NCBI GenBank assembly: GCA_002392655.1
Contig: DGHK01000016.1
Coordinates: forward strand, 1-64,000
Source: Lachnospiraceae bacterium UBA3850
Lineage (GTDB): Bacteria; Bacillota; Clostridia; Lachnospirales; Lachnospiraceae
Reading direction: 5' to 3'
DNA: 64,000 nt
The position numbers and the translations under genes are program-made. Shown in pieces: positions 32,301-40,065 of the stretch (the stretch's first letter is position 1; the number at the start of each line of letters is the position of its first letter). The notes beneath the pieces are model-generated. The model ran no database searches. It was not told the origin of the DNA and saw nothing but the letters and a program-made list of their open reading frames with translations.

Positions 32301-32605
32301 GTGATAATAAATACACCGTTGTTATAGATACCAGACTGACTCCGGAGCTGATAGAAGAGGGCTTCGTGAGAGAGATTGTCTCCAAAGTGCAGACACTTCG
32401 TAAGGAGGCCGGTTTCGAGGTTACAGATCATATCAAGCTTTACATAGATAAGAATGATAAGATCTTCGAAATTGTTTCTGCAAATGCTGATAAGATAAAG
32501 CCGGCAGTGCTGGCTGATGACATCATTCTTGGAGAGATGTCAGGCTTTACCAAGGATCAGAGCATCAATGGCGAAGCAGTAACGTTTGGTGTAATTCTAA
32601 GTTAG
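29369..32605 (+). CDS. ileS: Isoleucyl-tRNA synthetase, type 2 (eukaryote-like)
   Basis: Class I aminoacyl-tRNA synthetase charging tRNA-Ile. At 1078 residues it is longer than type-1 bacterial IleRS (~930). The HIGH motif is GKPHIGHVL and KMSKS is QKMSKSKGN. GWDTHGLPVELEVEKE is the variant typical of type-2 enzymes, whereas type 1 has GLPIE. The editing domain has the WTTTPWTLPSN core. It lacks the C-terminal zinc finger (CxxC) of type 1. Type-2 enzymes are naturally insensitive to mupirocin. AAAGGA lies upstream. The stop is 11 nt before glgP. Confidence 0.97.
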   Translation: MYNKVSTKLEFAENEDKVLKFWNEEKIFEKSIDEKKDLPTYTFYDGPPTANGKPHIGHVLTRVIKDMVPRYQTMKGHKIIRKAGWDTHGLPVELEVEKEIGIDGKEQIEEYGIEPFIAKCKESVWKYKGMWEEFSGKVGFWADMDDPYVTYHNDYIESEWWALKKIWDMGLLYKGFKVVPYCPRCGTPLSSHEVAQGYKSVKERSAVVRFKAKVAEGEEQYYFLAWTTTPWTLPSNVALCVNPEEKYSKVKACDGYTYIMADALLDTVLGPLAEEKVKNDSGEMVLKYSTDATDGKAYVVLESYVGKDLEYREYEPLYEATGEAAAKQRKKGHFIVADDYVTMSDGTGIVHIAPAFGEDDGRVGRKYDLPFVQFVDAEGNMTEETPFAGLFVKDADPKVLVDLDSRSLLFSAPKFEHDYPFCWRCDTPLIYYARESWFIKMTEVSDRMVANNNTVNWIPEGIGKGRFGEWLKNVQDWGLSRDRYWGTPLNVWECSDCGKRDAIGSIEELRTRGKMEDGSEVPADIELHRPFVDGVVLTCPDCGKPMRRVPEVIDCWFDSGAMPFAQWHYPFENEDIFNDNFPADFISEAVDQTRGWFYSLMAISTLLFDKAPYKNVIVLGHVQDKDGQKMSKSKGNAVDPMEALNKYGADAIRWYFYTNSQPWLPNRFHEDAVLEGQRKFMGTLWNTYAFYILYAEIDQFDPTKYTLDKASLSVMDKWLLSKLNTAVKEFDQNLGAYKIPEAAAVLTEFVDDMSNWYVRRCRERYWAKGMEQDKINAYMTLYTAISTICKVAAPMVPFLTESIYQNLVRSVDKTAPLSIHLCEYPEVDESVIDAELEKAMDAVLSIKTFGSAARNQANIKNRQPIANMYVKGDTVLDQFYVDIIKDELNIKNVEFRDDLSSFSTYTFKPQLRTVGPKYGKLLGGIKEYLSNIEDGNAAYASLKSDGALKFEVNGEAVELLEEDLLIDVAESGDYVTFGDNKYTVVIDTRLTPELIEEGFVREIVSKVQTLRKEAGFEVTDHIKLYIDKNDKIFEIVSANADKIKPAVLADDIILGEMSGFTKDQSINGEAVTFGVILS

Positions 32606-32616
32606 GAGGACGATTT

Positions 32617-35061
32617 ATGAAGAAAATAGCGAAGTTCGATAAGGAGGGCTTTAAGAAGGAAATAGCTTCACATATAAAACTGCTTTATCGTAAGACTCTG
32701 GATGAGGCAACACCTCAGGAGATATACCAGGCTGTCAGCTATGCCGTAAAGGATGATATAATCGACAGATGGATCGCTACTCACAAGGTGTATAAGGAAA
32801 AGAATGTAAAGAAGGTTTACTATCTGTCAATGGAGTTCCTTGTAGGACGTGCACTTGGTAACAATCTTCTGAATCTGGGCTACTATGATGATATCAAGAA
32901 GGCTCTTGAAGAGATGGGACTTGACATCAACTTTATTGAGGATCAGGAGAGAGATCCTGCACTCGGAAATGGTGGTCTCGGAAGACTTGCAGCATGCTTC
33001 CTTGATTCGCTTTCAACTCTCGGATATCCTGCTTATGGATGTGGTATCAGATATCATTATGGTATGTTCAAGCAGGCTATCGTTGATGGATATCAGCTTG
33101 AGGAGCCGGATGACTGGCTTAGATATGGCTACCCATTTGAGATAAAGAGAAATGAGTATGCTACAGAGGTTAAGTTCGGCGGCTATGTTCGTGTGGAGAA
33201 TAAGAACGGACGTAATCACTTCATTCAGGAGGGATATACATCGGTTCGTGCCGTACCATATGATATGCCTATCGTAGGATATGGTAATAATGTGGTTAAC
33301 ACTCTTCGTATGTGGGATGCTGAGGCAACTCAGGAGTTCAACCTTAACTCATTTGATAAGGGTGAGTATGAGAAGGCTGTAGAACAGCAGAACCTCGCAA
33401 AGACAATCAGTGAGGTGCTTTATCCTAATGATAATCATTATTCAGGTAAAGAGCTTCGTCTGAAGCAGCAGTACTTCTTCGTATCTGCATCACTTCAGAC
33501 TGCTATAAAGAAGTTTAAGGAAAATAACAAGAAGATTCAGGATCTTCCTAAGAAGGTAACATTCCAGATGAATGATACTCACCCAACTCTGACAGTTCCA
33601 GAGCTGATGCGTATCCTTATGGATGAAGAAGGTCTTGAGTGGGATGAGGCTTGGGATATCACATGCAAGACATGTGCATATACAAACCACACAATCATGG
33701 CTGAGGCACTTGAGAAGTGGCCTATCGAGCTGTTCTCCAGACTTCTTCCACGTATCTATCAGATTGTTGAAGAAATCAACAGAAGATTTGTCATCAAGAT
33801 TCAGGAGCTGTATCCGGGTAATCAGGAGAAGGTTAAGTCAATGGCTATCCTTTATGATGGACAGGTTAAGATGGCTCATCTTGCAATCGCAGGTTCCTAC
33901 TCAGTAAACGGTGTTGCACAGCTTCATACAGAGATTTTGAAGAAGAGAGAGCTGAAGGATTTCTATGAGATGAATCCAAAGCAGTTCAATAATAAGACAA
34001 ACGGTGTGACACAGAGAAGATTCCTTGCACATGGTAATCCACTTCTTGCAGAGTGGCTTAACAGAAAGATCGGTGAGGAATGGATAACAGACTTCTCACA
34101 GATGAGCAAGCTTAAGACTTTTGTTGATGATAAGAAGTATCAGCAGGAGTTTATGAATATCAAGTATCAGAATAAGCTTCGTCTTGCTAAGTACATCAAA
34201 GAGCATAACGGAATTGATGTTGATCCTAATTCTATCTTTGATGTTCAGGTTAAGAGACTTCATGAGTATAAGAGACAGCTTCTCAACATACTTCATGTAA
34301 TGCATCTCTACAGCGAGCTTAAAGAGAATCCTGATTTCGATATGTATCCAAGAACATTTATCTTTGGTGCAAAGGCTGCAGCAGGTTACAAGAGAGCTAA
34401 GCTTACTATCAAGCTCATCAATTCAGTTGCTGATGTAGTTAACAATGATAAGTCCATCAAGGATAAGATCAAGGTTGTATTCATCGAGGACTACAGAGTA
34501 TCAAACGGTGAGATAATATTTGCCGCTGCAGATGTTTCTGAGCAGATATCAACTGCATCACGTGAGGCATCAGGTACAGGAAATATGAAGTTCATGATAA
34601 ACGGTGCTCCGACTCTTGGTACAATGGACGGTGCTAATGTCGAGATCGTTGAAGAAGTTGGAGAAGAAAATGCATTTATCTTCGGTCTCTCAGCTGATGA
34701 GGTTATGAGGTATGAGCGTGAGGGTGGCTACAATCCTTGGGATATCTACAACAATAACCAGAATGTAAGAAGAGTTCTTACACAGCTTATCAATGGAACC
34801 TACAACGATGATACAGAGCTGTTCAGAGATATCTATGATTCTCTTACAAAAGAGGATGTTTACTTCATACTTAAGGATTTCGATTCTTATGTAGAGGCTC
34901 AGAAGAGAGTTGATGCCGCTTACAGAGATAAGCAGGGATGGGCTCGTATGGCTATGATGAATACTGCATGCTCAGGAAAGTTCTCATCAGACAGAACTAT
35001 CGAGCAGTATGTAAAGGACATCTGGAAGCTTAAGAAGGTAGAAGTGAGTATTGAAGACTGA
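32617..35061 (+). CDS. glgP: Glycogen/alpha-glucan phosphorylase
   Basis: PLP-dependent enzyme releasing glucose-1-phosphate from alpha-1,4-glucan ends. 814 residues, normal for the family. Visible motifs are LGNGGLGRLAACFLDS, QMNDTHPTL, FDVQVKRLHEYKRQ and the PLP site EASGTGNMKFMINGA with K658. AGGAGGA precedes the ATG. It shares a transcript with ileS (11-nt gap), an unusual pairing that may simply reflect growth-linked expression. A small acidic ORF overlaps its 3' end. No other glycogen genes are in the window. Confidence 0.97.
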   Translation: MKKIAKFDKEGFKKEIASHIKLLYRKTLDEATPQEIYQAVSYAVKDDIIDRWIATHKVYKEKNVKKVYYLSMEFLVGRALGNNLLNLGYYDDIKKALEEMGLDINFIEDQERDPALGNGGLGRLAACFLDSLSTLGYPAYGCGIRYHYGMFKQAIVDGYQLEEPDDWLRYGYPFEIKRNEYATEVKFGGYVRVENKNGRNHFIQEGYTSVRAVPYDMPIVGYGNNVVNTLRMWDAEATQEFNLNSFDKGEYEKAVEQQNLAKTISEVLYPNDNHYSGKELRLKQQYFFVSASLQTAIKKFKENNKKIQDLPKKVTFQMNDTHPTLTVPELMRILMDEEGLEWDEAWDITCKTCAYTNHTIMAEALEKWPIELFSRLLPRIYQIVEEINRRFVIKIQELYPGNQEKVKSMAILYDGQVKMAHLAIAGSYSVNGVAQLHTEILKKRELKDFYEMNPKQFNNKTNGVTQRRFLAHGNPLLAEWLNRKIGEEWITDFSQMSKLKTFVDDKKYQQEFMNIKYQNKLRLAKYIKEHNGIDVDPNSIFDVQVKRLHEYKRQLLNILHVMHLYSELKENPDFDMYPRTFIFGAKAAAGYKRAKLTIKLINSVADVVNNDKSIKDKIKVVFIEDYRVSNGEIIFAAADVSEQISTASREASGTGNMKFMINGAPTLGTMDGANVEIVEEVGEENAFIFGLSADEVMRYEREGGYNPWDIYNNNQNVRRVLTQLINGTYNDDTELFRDIYDSLTKEDVYFILKDFDSYVEAQKRVDAAYRDKQGWARMAMMNTACSGKFSSDRTIEQYVKDIWKLKKVEVSIED

Positions 35062-35248
35062 TCTCGAGCTTGAAATGGAGCAGGCAATTGACAAGCTCCG
35101 TTATCTGGCAGATAATAAATATCTCATGCATGAGATAAATGATGATATAGAAGAATGTATCGAAGAAATGGAGATTATGAAAAGTGATCTTCCATGGTAC
35201 GAGGCTCATGCAGTAAATGAAAGGAGAAAAGAACATGGAAAGAATTAA
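35051..35248 (+). CDS. Small acidic helical protein between glgP and scfA
   Basis: A 65-residue ORF starting at TTG 35051, overlapping the glgP stop by 11 nt, with an alternative ATG at 35075. It is mostly charged helix (ELEMEQAIDKLRYLADNKYL, then DDIEECIEEMEIM) and ends by overlapping scfA by 14 nt. Overlap on both sides argues for translational coupling rather than chance. The ribosome site is weak and I do not recognise a family. It could be a real small protein or a coupling ORF for scfA. Confidence 0.5.
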   Translation: MKTDLELEMEQAIDKLRYLADNKYLMHEINDDIEECIEEMEIMKSDLPWYEAHAVNERRKEHGKN

Positions 35249-35384
35249 AACACTTGATACAAGAGATCTTGTAAAGAGCGCTGAGAACGGTGGATGTGGC
35301 GAGTGCCAGACATCGTGCCAGAGTGCTTGCAAGACAAGCTGCGGTGTTGCTAATCAGAAGTGTGAGAAGCAGACTGAGGAGTAA
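35235..35384 (+). CDS. scfA: SCIFF peptide (six cysteines in forty-five), ranthipeptide precursor
   Basis: 49 residues starting MERIKTLDTRDLVKSAENGG, followed by a core with six cysteines at 21, 24, 28, 32, 36 and 43 (CGECQTSC, ACKTSC, KCEK). This matches the SCIFF family conserved across Clostridia. The maturase installs sulfur-to-carbon thioether crosslinks on the cysteines, with Thr as a usual acceptor. AAGGAG is eight nt upstream. It is followed by a terminator, with the maturase gene 148 nt further on. Reported roles in clostridia include population-level signalling, but the product of this strain is unknown. Confidence 0.95.
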   Translation: MERIKTLDTRDLVKSAENGGCGECQTSCQSACKTSCGVANQKCEKQTEE

Positions 35385-35401
35385 GATAAAAGTTTTGTTG
35401 G

Positions 35402-35430
35402 TACGCCACCTTATTCGGGTGGCGTATTTT
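35402..35430 (+). terminator. Intrinsic terminator between scfA and scfB
   Basis: TACGCCACC (35402-35410) pairs with GGTGGCGTA (35418-35426) around a 7-nt loop, then TTTT. It would separate peptide expression from maturase expression or leave only read-through. Confidence 0.88.
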
Positions 35431-35449
35431 ATCGTGAGATTAAAAAATG

Positions 35450-35478
35450 TAGCAATACCAGAGATATTTGTGTATACT
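35450..35478 (+). promoter_or_regulatory. Candidate scfB promoter
   Basis: TAGCAA (35450-35455), 17 nt, TATACT (35473-35478), lying after the scfA terminator and 54 nt before the scfB ATG. The -35 is weak, so expression may be lower than that of the peptide. Confidence 0.5.
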
Positions 35479-35532
35479 TATGTTTTTAGTAGGAAGAAAA
35501 ATATAGATAAGTAAAGGCAATAGATAAGAATT

Positions 35533-37011
35533 ATGGTACATCAGTATAAGTTAAATGGATATAATATAGTTCTCGATTCCTGTTCAGGCTCGGTGCACAG
35601 TGTGGATGATGTTGCATATGATATCATTGAGATGTTCGCTGGTTTAGTCGATGAAAAGGACGTAGATGAGAAAGAAGCCGATGATAGGATAGTTCAGACT
35701 ATCATGGACAGATACGGGGACAGAGAGGATGTAACTGAGGAGGATGTACGTCTTTGCATAGGGGATGTGCGTGCTTTGATTGAAAATCATAAGCTCTATA
35801 CTCCGGATACATTTGAACCGCTTGCAGGTGAATTCAAGAAGAGAAGTGGTGATGTGATCAAGGCGCTTTGTCTTCATGTTTCACATACCTGCAATCTGAA
35901 TTGTGAGTATTGCTTCGCTGCTCAAGGTAAGTATAACGGCGAAAGAGCTCTTATGAGCTTCGAGGTTGGAAAGAGAGCGATAGATTTTCTGATAGAAAAT
36001 TCCGGTTCCAGACATAATCTGGAGGTTGATTTCTTCGGTGGTGAGCCGCTGATGAACTGGGATGTTTGCAAGCAGATAGTTGCATATGCACGCTCTATCG
36101 AGAAGGAGGCAGGGAAGAATTTCCGCTTTACTCTTACTACAAACGGAATGCTGATTGATGACGATGTGATAGATTTCTGCAATAAGGAGATGAGCAACGT
36201 CGTTCTTTCGCTTGACGGTCGTAAGGAGGTTCATGACAGAACCCGAAAGGACTATCAGGGTAATGGAAGTTTTGACAGGATCATTCCGAAGTTCAAGAAG
36301 CTTGTGGATGCAAGAGGCGGACGAAATTATTATATGCGTGGGACATATACGCATCTGAATACTGATTTTACTGAGGATATTTTTACGATGGCAGATCTCG
36401 GATTTAAGGAGCTCTCCATGGAGCCTGTGGTTAGCAAGCCCGGTGATGCATTGGCGCTTACGGAGGAAGATCTTCCGGTTCTTAAGGAGCAGTATGAGAA
36501 GTTAGCGAAGGAGATGCTTAAGAGAGATATAGCAGGCGACGGTTTTACATTTTACCATTATATGGTTGATCTGAAGTCTGGACCTTGTATCTATAAGAGA
36601 ATATCCGGATGTGGCTCAGGTACTGAATACATGGCTGTAACACCATGGGGAGATCTGTATCCATGCCACCAGTTTGTAGGAGATGAGGGCTATAAGCTGG
36701 GTGATATCTGGAATGGTGTTACTAATAAGGACAGGCAGGAGGAGTTTCGTGTATGTAATGCATATGCCAGACCTGACTGCAGAAAATGCTGGGCAATGCA
36801 TTATTGTTCGGGAGGCTGTGCGGCGAATGCATATCATGCAACCGGTGATGTAAAGGGAATCTATGAATATGGCTGTGAGCTTTTCAGAAAGAGGATGGAG
36901 TGTGCCATTATGATCCAGGTAGCTCACGATGCGTTGGGGCTTGAGGCGGTAAGCGGTGCAACAGCCGGAGCAGATTTAGGCTGTGAGGATTGTGAGACTC
37001 CGTGTGAATAA
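35533..37011 (+). CDS. scfB: SCIFF maturase, radical SAM/SPASM thioether-forming enzyme
   Basis: 492 residues. An N-terminal RRE-like peptide-recognition domain (about 1-95) is followed by the radical SAM core with CxxxCxxC at C120, C124 and C127 (CNLNCEYC). FFGGEPL and TNGMLI are typical core motifs. The C-terminal SPASM part carries many cysteines for two auxiliary 4Fe-4S clusters (GPCIYKRISGCGSG, YPCHQF, CRKCWAMHYCSGGC, GCELF). The extra tail GCEDCETPCE adds three cysteines. It acts on the adjacent ScfA. The ribosome site is weak. The separate promoter is unusual for this pair. Confidence 0.95.
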   Translation: MVHQYKLNGYNIVLDSCSGSVHSVDDVAYDIIEMFAGLVDEKDVDEKEADDRIVQTIMDRYGDREDVTEEDVRLCIGDVRALIENHKLYTPDTFEPLAGEFKKRSGDVIKALCLHVSHTCNLNCEYCFAAQGKYNGERALMSFEVGKRAIDFLIENSGSRHNLEVDFFGGEPLMNWDVCKQIVAYARSIEKEAGKNFRFTLTTNGMLIDDDVIDFCNKEMSNVVLSLDGRKEVHDRTRKDYQGNGSFDRIIPKFKKLVDARGGRNYYMRGTYTHLNTDFTEDIFTMADLGFKELSMEPVVSKPGDALALTEEDLPVLKEQYEKLAKEMLKRDIAGDGFTFYHYMVDLKSGPCIYKRISGCGSGTEYMAVTPWGDLYPCHQFVGDEGYKLGDIWNGVTNKDRQEEFRVCNAYARPDCRKCWAMHYCSGGCAANAYHATGDVKGIYEYGCELFRKRMECAIMIQVAHDALGLEAVSGATAGADLGCEDCETPCE

Positions 37012-37044
37012 AGAATTGTAAGAAAATGTTTGATTGAAAGGCAT

Positions 37045-38847
37045 ATGCTGGTTATGAAAAGTGAAGGAAAAACAAGAAAAGTAAAAAGAGAAAGAAGTCA
37101 CAAGCTTATTATCGAGGTTGGAATAATTGCGTTACTTTTTTTTGCTGCCACTCTTTTCTTCACGCTTTATTCGGATTATGTGATTACAAAAGATGCATAC
37201 CTAAGCTCGAAGAATGAGTTGATTGAACGTGATCTGACTAATCTCCAAGTAAAGTTCAAGGATATTAGGAATATCGGATGGGTTCTAGATAATATGAAAA
37301 AATTTCCGGATAGCGCATCGATTGAAGTGACGGAGGATGAGGAAGAGCTTTATATGGATCCTGAAGTGGAAAAAAAGCTTGAAGATCTGATACATGGAAA
37401 TCTATCTCCGGAAGATGTGGATTCTACGATGCAGAATCTGTATGTGAAACATATATATAGTATTTTAGCTCTAACCCTATCCAGAGATGGGGAGACAGAA
37501 AACGGAATCTGGCTTATGGGTATACTTAATGATAATCAGTCGATTCTATATATGGATGATATGACTTATGAATCGTATGGTGATTCTGAAGTCTATATGG
37601 AATTGATGGATTACAGGTCAAGTGAACATAGTGCGGTAAAAGAGCTTCTTTCAGATAATGGTAAGACGGATGGTAAAGTCTTTTATGAGACTTACTACGA
37701 CGAAGCATCCGGACATGCATACTATAATGGTTATCTTATAGTTAATAAGGAAGCGGGTGCCAAATGTGTCCTATGTGTAAGGTATGATTGGACTGATTTT
37801 CATAATAAGCTCTATGACAATGCCAAGCAATCTATGATCGTCGGATTTTTAGTGTTACTCGTGCTTAATGGTCTGCTTATGCTCTTTATTTACAAGAAGG
37901 TTATCTCCCCTGTACTAAAAGTGAAAAGTGGCGTATCTGAATATATGGAGGATAAGGATAGCGACGCTGTCACTGAAAAAATGAATGACATCAAGGTGCG
38001 AAATGAGATAGGTGTACTTGCAGACAGCTTCTCGGATCTTGCTACTGAGATGGACAGATATACAGAGGAAATCGTTATTCTTAACGATGAAAAAACAAGG
38101 ATTAAAACAGAGCTTGGACTTGCAAAGAGTATTCAAAGTAGTATGCTTCCAAGTAATTTCCCTGCTTTCCCTAATCGAAAGGAATTTGATATCTATGCTT
38201 CGATGGATCCTGCGAAGGAGGTCGGCGGAGATTTCTACGACTTTTTCCTTATTGATGAAGACCATCTCTGTATTATTATTGCTGATGTATCCGGAAAGGG
38301 GGTTCCGGCTGCACTTTTCATGATGTCTTCAAAAATAATTCTTGAGAATCAGAGTATGCCCGGAAAAACACCTGCTCAGATACTAACAGATGCAAATAAA
38401 ATCATTTTCTCTAATAATAAAGAAAAAATGTTTGTAACAGTATGGCTCGGAATACTTGAGTTATCTACCGGTAAGCTTTCAGCGTCGAATGCAGGACATG
38501 AGTATCCTGCCATTAAGGATGAAAGCGGCAGCTTCAGTCTGTATAAGGATAAGCATGGACTTGTTATTGGAGCTATGGCAATGATGAACTATACAGACTA
38601 TGAGATCGTTTTAAAGCCGGGAGATAAGATATTTGTTTATACTGATGGTGTGGCAGAGGCCAGCAATTCGAAGAAGGAGCTCTTCGGTACAGACAGGATG
38701 GTAGAGGCATTAAATAAAAAGCCGGATGCAGCACCGGATGAGCTACTGGCTTTAGTGCGTGAGGATGTTGATGCATTTGTAAAAAATGCAGAGCAGTTTG
38801 ATGATCTGACTATGCTTTGCCTGGAGTACCATGGTCCGGCTAAGTAA
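37045..38847 (+). CDS. Membrane sensor with HAMP and SpoIIE-type PP2C phosphatase
   Basis: About 600 residues. Two membrane helices (near 24-46 and 265-288) flank a ~215-residue extracytoplasmic sensor domain. A HAMP linker (KVISPVLKVKSGVSEYMEDK) and coiled coil follow, then a PP2C/SpoIIE domain (GGDFYDFF, IIADVSGKGVPAALFMM, GDKIFVYTDGVAEASN) with metal-binding Asp. Such phosphatases dephosphorylate anti-anti-sigma (STAS) proteins in partner-switching networks. No STAS or RsbW gene is adjacent, although the MATE-HATPase protein at 17.6 kb carries a related ATPase domain. Start choice among 37030, 37045 and 37054 is uncertain. Confidence 0.9.
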   Translation: MLVMKSEGKTRKVKRERSHKLIIEVGIIALLFFAATLFFTLYSDYVITKDAYLSSKNELIERDLTNLQVKFKDIRNIGWVLDNMKKFPDSASIEVTEDEEELYMDPEVEKKLEDLIHGNLSPEDVDSTMQNLYVKHIYSILALTLSRDGETENGIWLMGILNDNQSILYMDDMTYESYGDSEVYMELMDYRSSEHSAVKELLSDNGKTDGKVFYETYYDEASGHAYYNGYLIVNKEAGAKCVLCVRYDWTDFHNKLYDNAKQSMIVGFLVLLVLNGLLMLFIYKKVISPVLKVKSGVSEYMEDKDSDAVTEKMNDIKVRNEIGVLADSFSDLATEMDRYTEEIVILNDEKTRIKTELGLAKSIQSSMLPSNFPAFPNRKEFDIYASMDPAKEVGGDFYDFFLIDEDHLCIIIADVSGKGVPAALFMMSSKIILENQSMPGKTPAQILTDANKIIFSNNKEKMFVTVWLGILELSTGKLSASNAGHEYPAIKDESGSFSLYKDKHGLVIGAMAMMNYTDYEIVLKPGDKIFVYTDGVAEASNSKKELFGTDRMVEALNKKPDAAPDELLALVREDVDAFVKNAEQFDDLTMLCLEYHGPAK

Positions 38848-38874
38848 CCAAGTGTGTATTACAGGGGCTATTTT

Positions 38875-38961
38875 ATGGGTTTATTTGGGAAGAAGAAAAC
38901 CGAAGATATAGAATATGACAAAAGTAGGCAGCGGATTTGTCCGGAGGAAGCAGACAAATGA
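38875..38961 (+). CDS. 28-codon ORF resembling the start of the 74-residue protein at 39721
   Basis: MGLFGKKKTEDIEYDKSRQR then ICPEEADK, 28 residues. Its first ~17 residues align with MSLFKSKKLEMIDYDK at 39721, and ICPEEAD parallels ICTGEMV. It therefore looks like a truncated paralogue. Its stop overlaps the ATG of the HAD phosphatase (ATGA), so it could also couple translation. GGGG lies nine nt upstream of its ATG. Confidence 0.5.
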   Translation: MGLFGKKKTEDIEYDKSRQRICPEEADK

Positions 38962-39617
38962 AAATAAATACAATTATCTGGGATATGGATGGAACTGTTC
39001 TTGATACACTTACAGACCTGAGAGACTCGGTTAATTATGTGCTTGGGCTTTATGACATGCCGGGTCACACTATAGAAGATTACAGGAGATACTTTGGAAG
39101 CGGAATAAAGCATGCACTTAAGTGTGCAGTAGTTCCCGGCACAGAAGAAGACGTTATAGAAGAGATGCTTCCGATTTTTAAAGAGCATTACGACAAGCAT
39201 TGTCTCGATAATACCTGCCCTTATGAAGGAATAGTTGAGACCATGAAGAAGCTTAAGGATGCAGGATATAAAATGGCTATCGTCTCCAATAAGATAGACT
39301 CTGCTGTTAAAGAATTAAATGACAGATTCTTCAGTGATTCTGTAGAGGTTGCTATCGGAGAAAGAGACGGAATCAAAAGAAAGCCGGCACCTGATATGGT
39401 GGAGCAGGCTCTCAGCGAGCTCGGAAGCTCGAAAGAAGAGGCTGTATATATAGGAGATACAGAGGTGGATATTGAAACAGCAAGAAATTCAGGCCTTCCG
39501 TGCATCTCAGTCCTATGGGGCTTTAGAGAAAAAGAGTTTCTCATAGAAAACGGAGCTTCAGTTTTTGCAGAAACTCCAGAGGAGCTGATTAATGCATTAT
39601 TTTTGTCACAGTTATAG
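38958..39617 (+). CDS. HAD-family phosphatase, phosphoglycolate phosphatase-like
   Basis: 219 residues. HAD motif I is WDMDGTVLDT (nucleophile Asp plus general acid Asp), motif II is AIVSNK, motif III the lysine in IKRKPAPD, and motif IV GDTEVDIETA. The cap helices (about 15-80) place it in the Gph/pyrophosphatase PpaX-like subfamily. Likely substrates are small phosphoesters such as 2-phosphoglycolate or sugar phosphates. ATG 38958 has GGAGGA at the right spacing and overlaps the preceding short ORF. Confidence 0.9.
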   Translation: MKINTIIWDMDGTVLDTLTDLRDSVNYVLGLYDMPGHTIEDYRRYFGSGIKHALKCAVVPGTEEDVIEEMLPIFKEHYDKHCLDNTCPYEGIVETMKKLKDAGYKMAIVSNKIDSAVKELNDRFFSDSVEVAIGERDGIKRKPAPDMVEQALSELGSSKEEAVYIGDTEVDIETARNSGLPCISVLWGFREKEFLIENGASVFAETPEELINALFLSQL

Positions 39618-39642
39618 CACATAGTTCTAGGCTTAATTCTGT

Positions 39643-39711
39643 GAGGATATTCCTGATGACTGGGTTTGTCCGGCTTGTGGACTTTCAAAGGATATGTTTA
39701 CAAAGGTTTAA
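39643..39711 (+). pseudogene. Rubredoxin C-terminal fragment
   Basis: EDIPDDWVCPACGLSKDMFT then KV and a stop: 22 codons that match the C-terminal half of rubredoxins (the DWVCPxCGxxKDxF block with the second CxxC). A stop codon lies three codons upstream in frame, there is no start codon, and the N-terminal CxxC half is missing. It is a gene fossil left beside the duplicated small-protein genes. Confidence 0.85.
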
Positions 39712-39720
39712 TTAAGAAGC

Positions 39721-39945
39721 ATGAGTTTGTTTAAGAGTAAAAAGCTTGAAATGATTGATTATGACAAGGCAGAAAAACATCCTGCTGTAAAGAGCAGTAT
39801 ATGCACAGGTGAGATGGTTGCGGGCTTTATCGATATCAATACTCAGAAGTTTCACGATTATATGCTTGTCAAAAATGAGGCGGAGGTTTCTCTTTTTTGT
39901 GAGCGCTGTGGAATATCTGAAAAAGAATTAAAGAGAATTGTTTAA
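39721..39945 (+). CDS. Small conserved protein of unknown function (74 residues)
   Basis: MSLFKSKKLEMIDYDKAEKH followed by SSICTGEMVAGF and a C-terminal helix with C60 and C63 context (FCERCGISEKE). I recognise this type of small protein from Clostridia but not a function. It may bind metal through its scattered cysteines. The ribosome site is weak. Its N-terminus resembles the 28-codon ORF at 38875, which suggests local duplication. It is followed by a terminator. Confidence 0.75.
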   Translation: MSLFKSKKLEMIDYDKAEKHPAVKSSICTGEMVAGFIDINTQKFHDYMLVKNEAEVSLFCERCGISEKELKRIV

Positions 39946-39977
39946 GAATTAATTAAGAATTAAACAAGAGACAGATT

Positions 39978-40040
39978 AAGACTTCTATGTTGGATTGCTG
40001 TACACTGAGTACAACAAAACGACGTAGAAGTTTTTCTTTT
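39978..40040 (+). terminator. Terminator before the ABC transporter operon
   Basis: AAGACTTCTA (39978-39987) pairs with TAGAAGTTTT (40025-40034, one G-U). An inner hairpin TGTAC-ACTGA-GTACA lies within, and the T-rich tail TTTTTCTTTT follows. Confidence 0.7.
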
Positions 40041-40065
40041 GAGTAAAAAATAAAGGAGATAAGAG

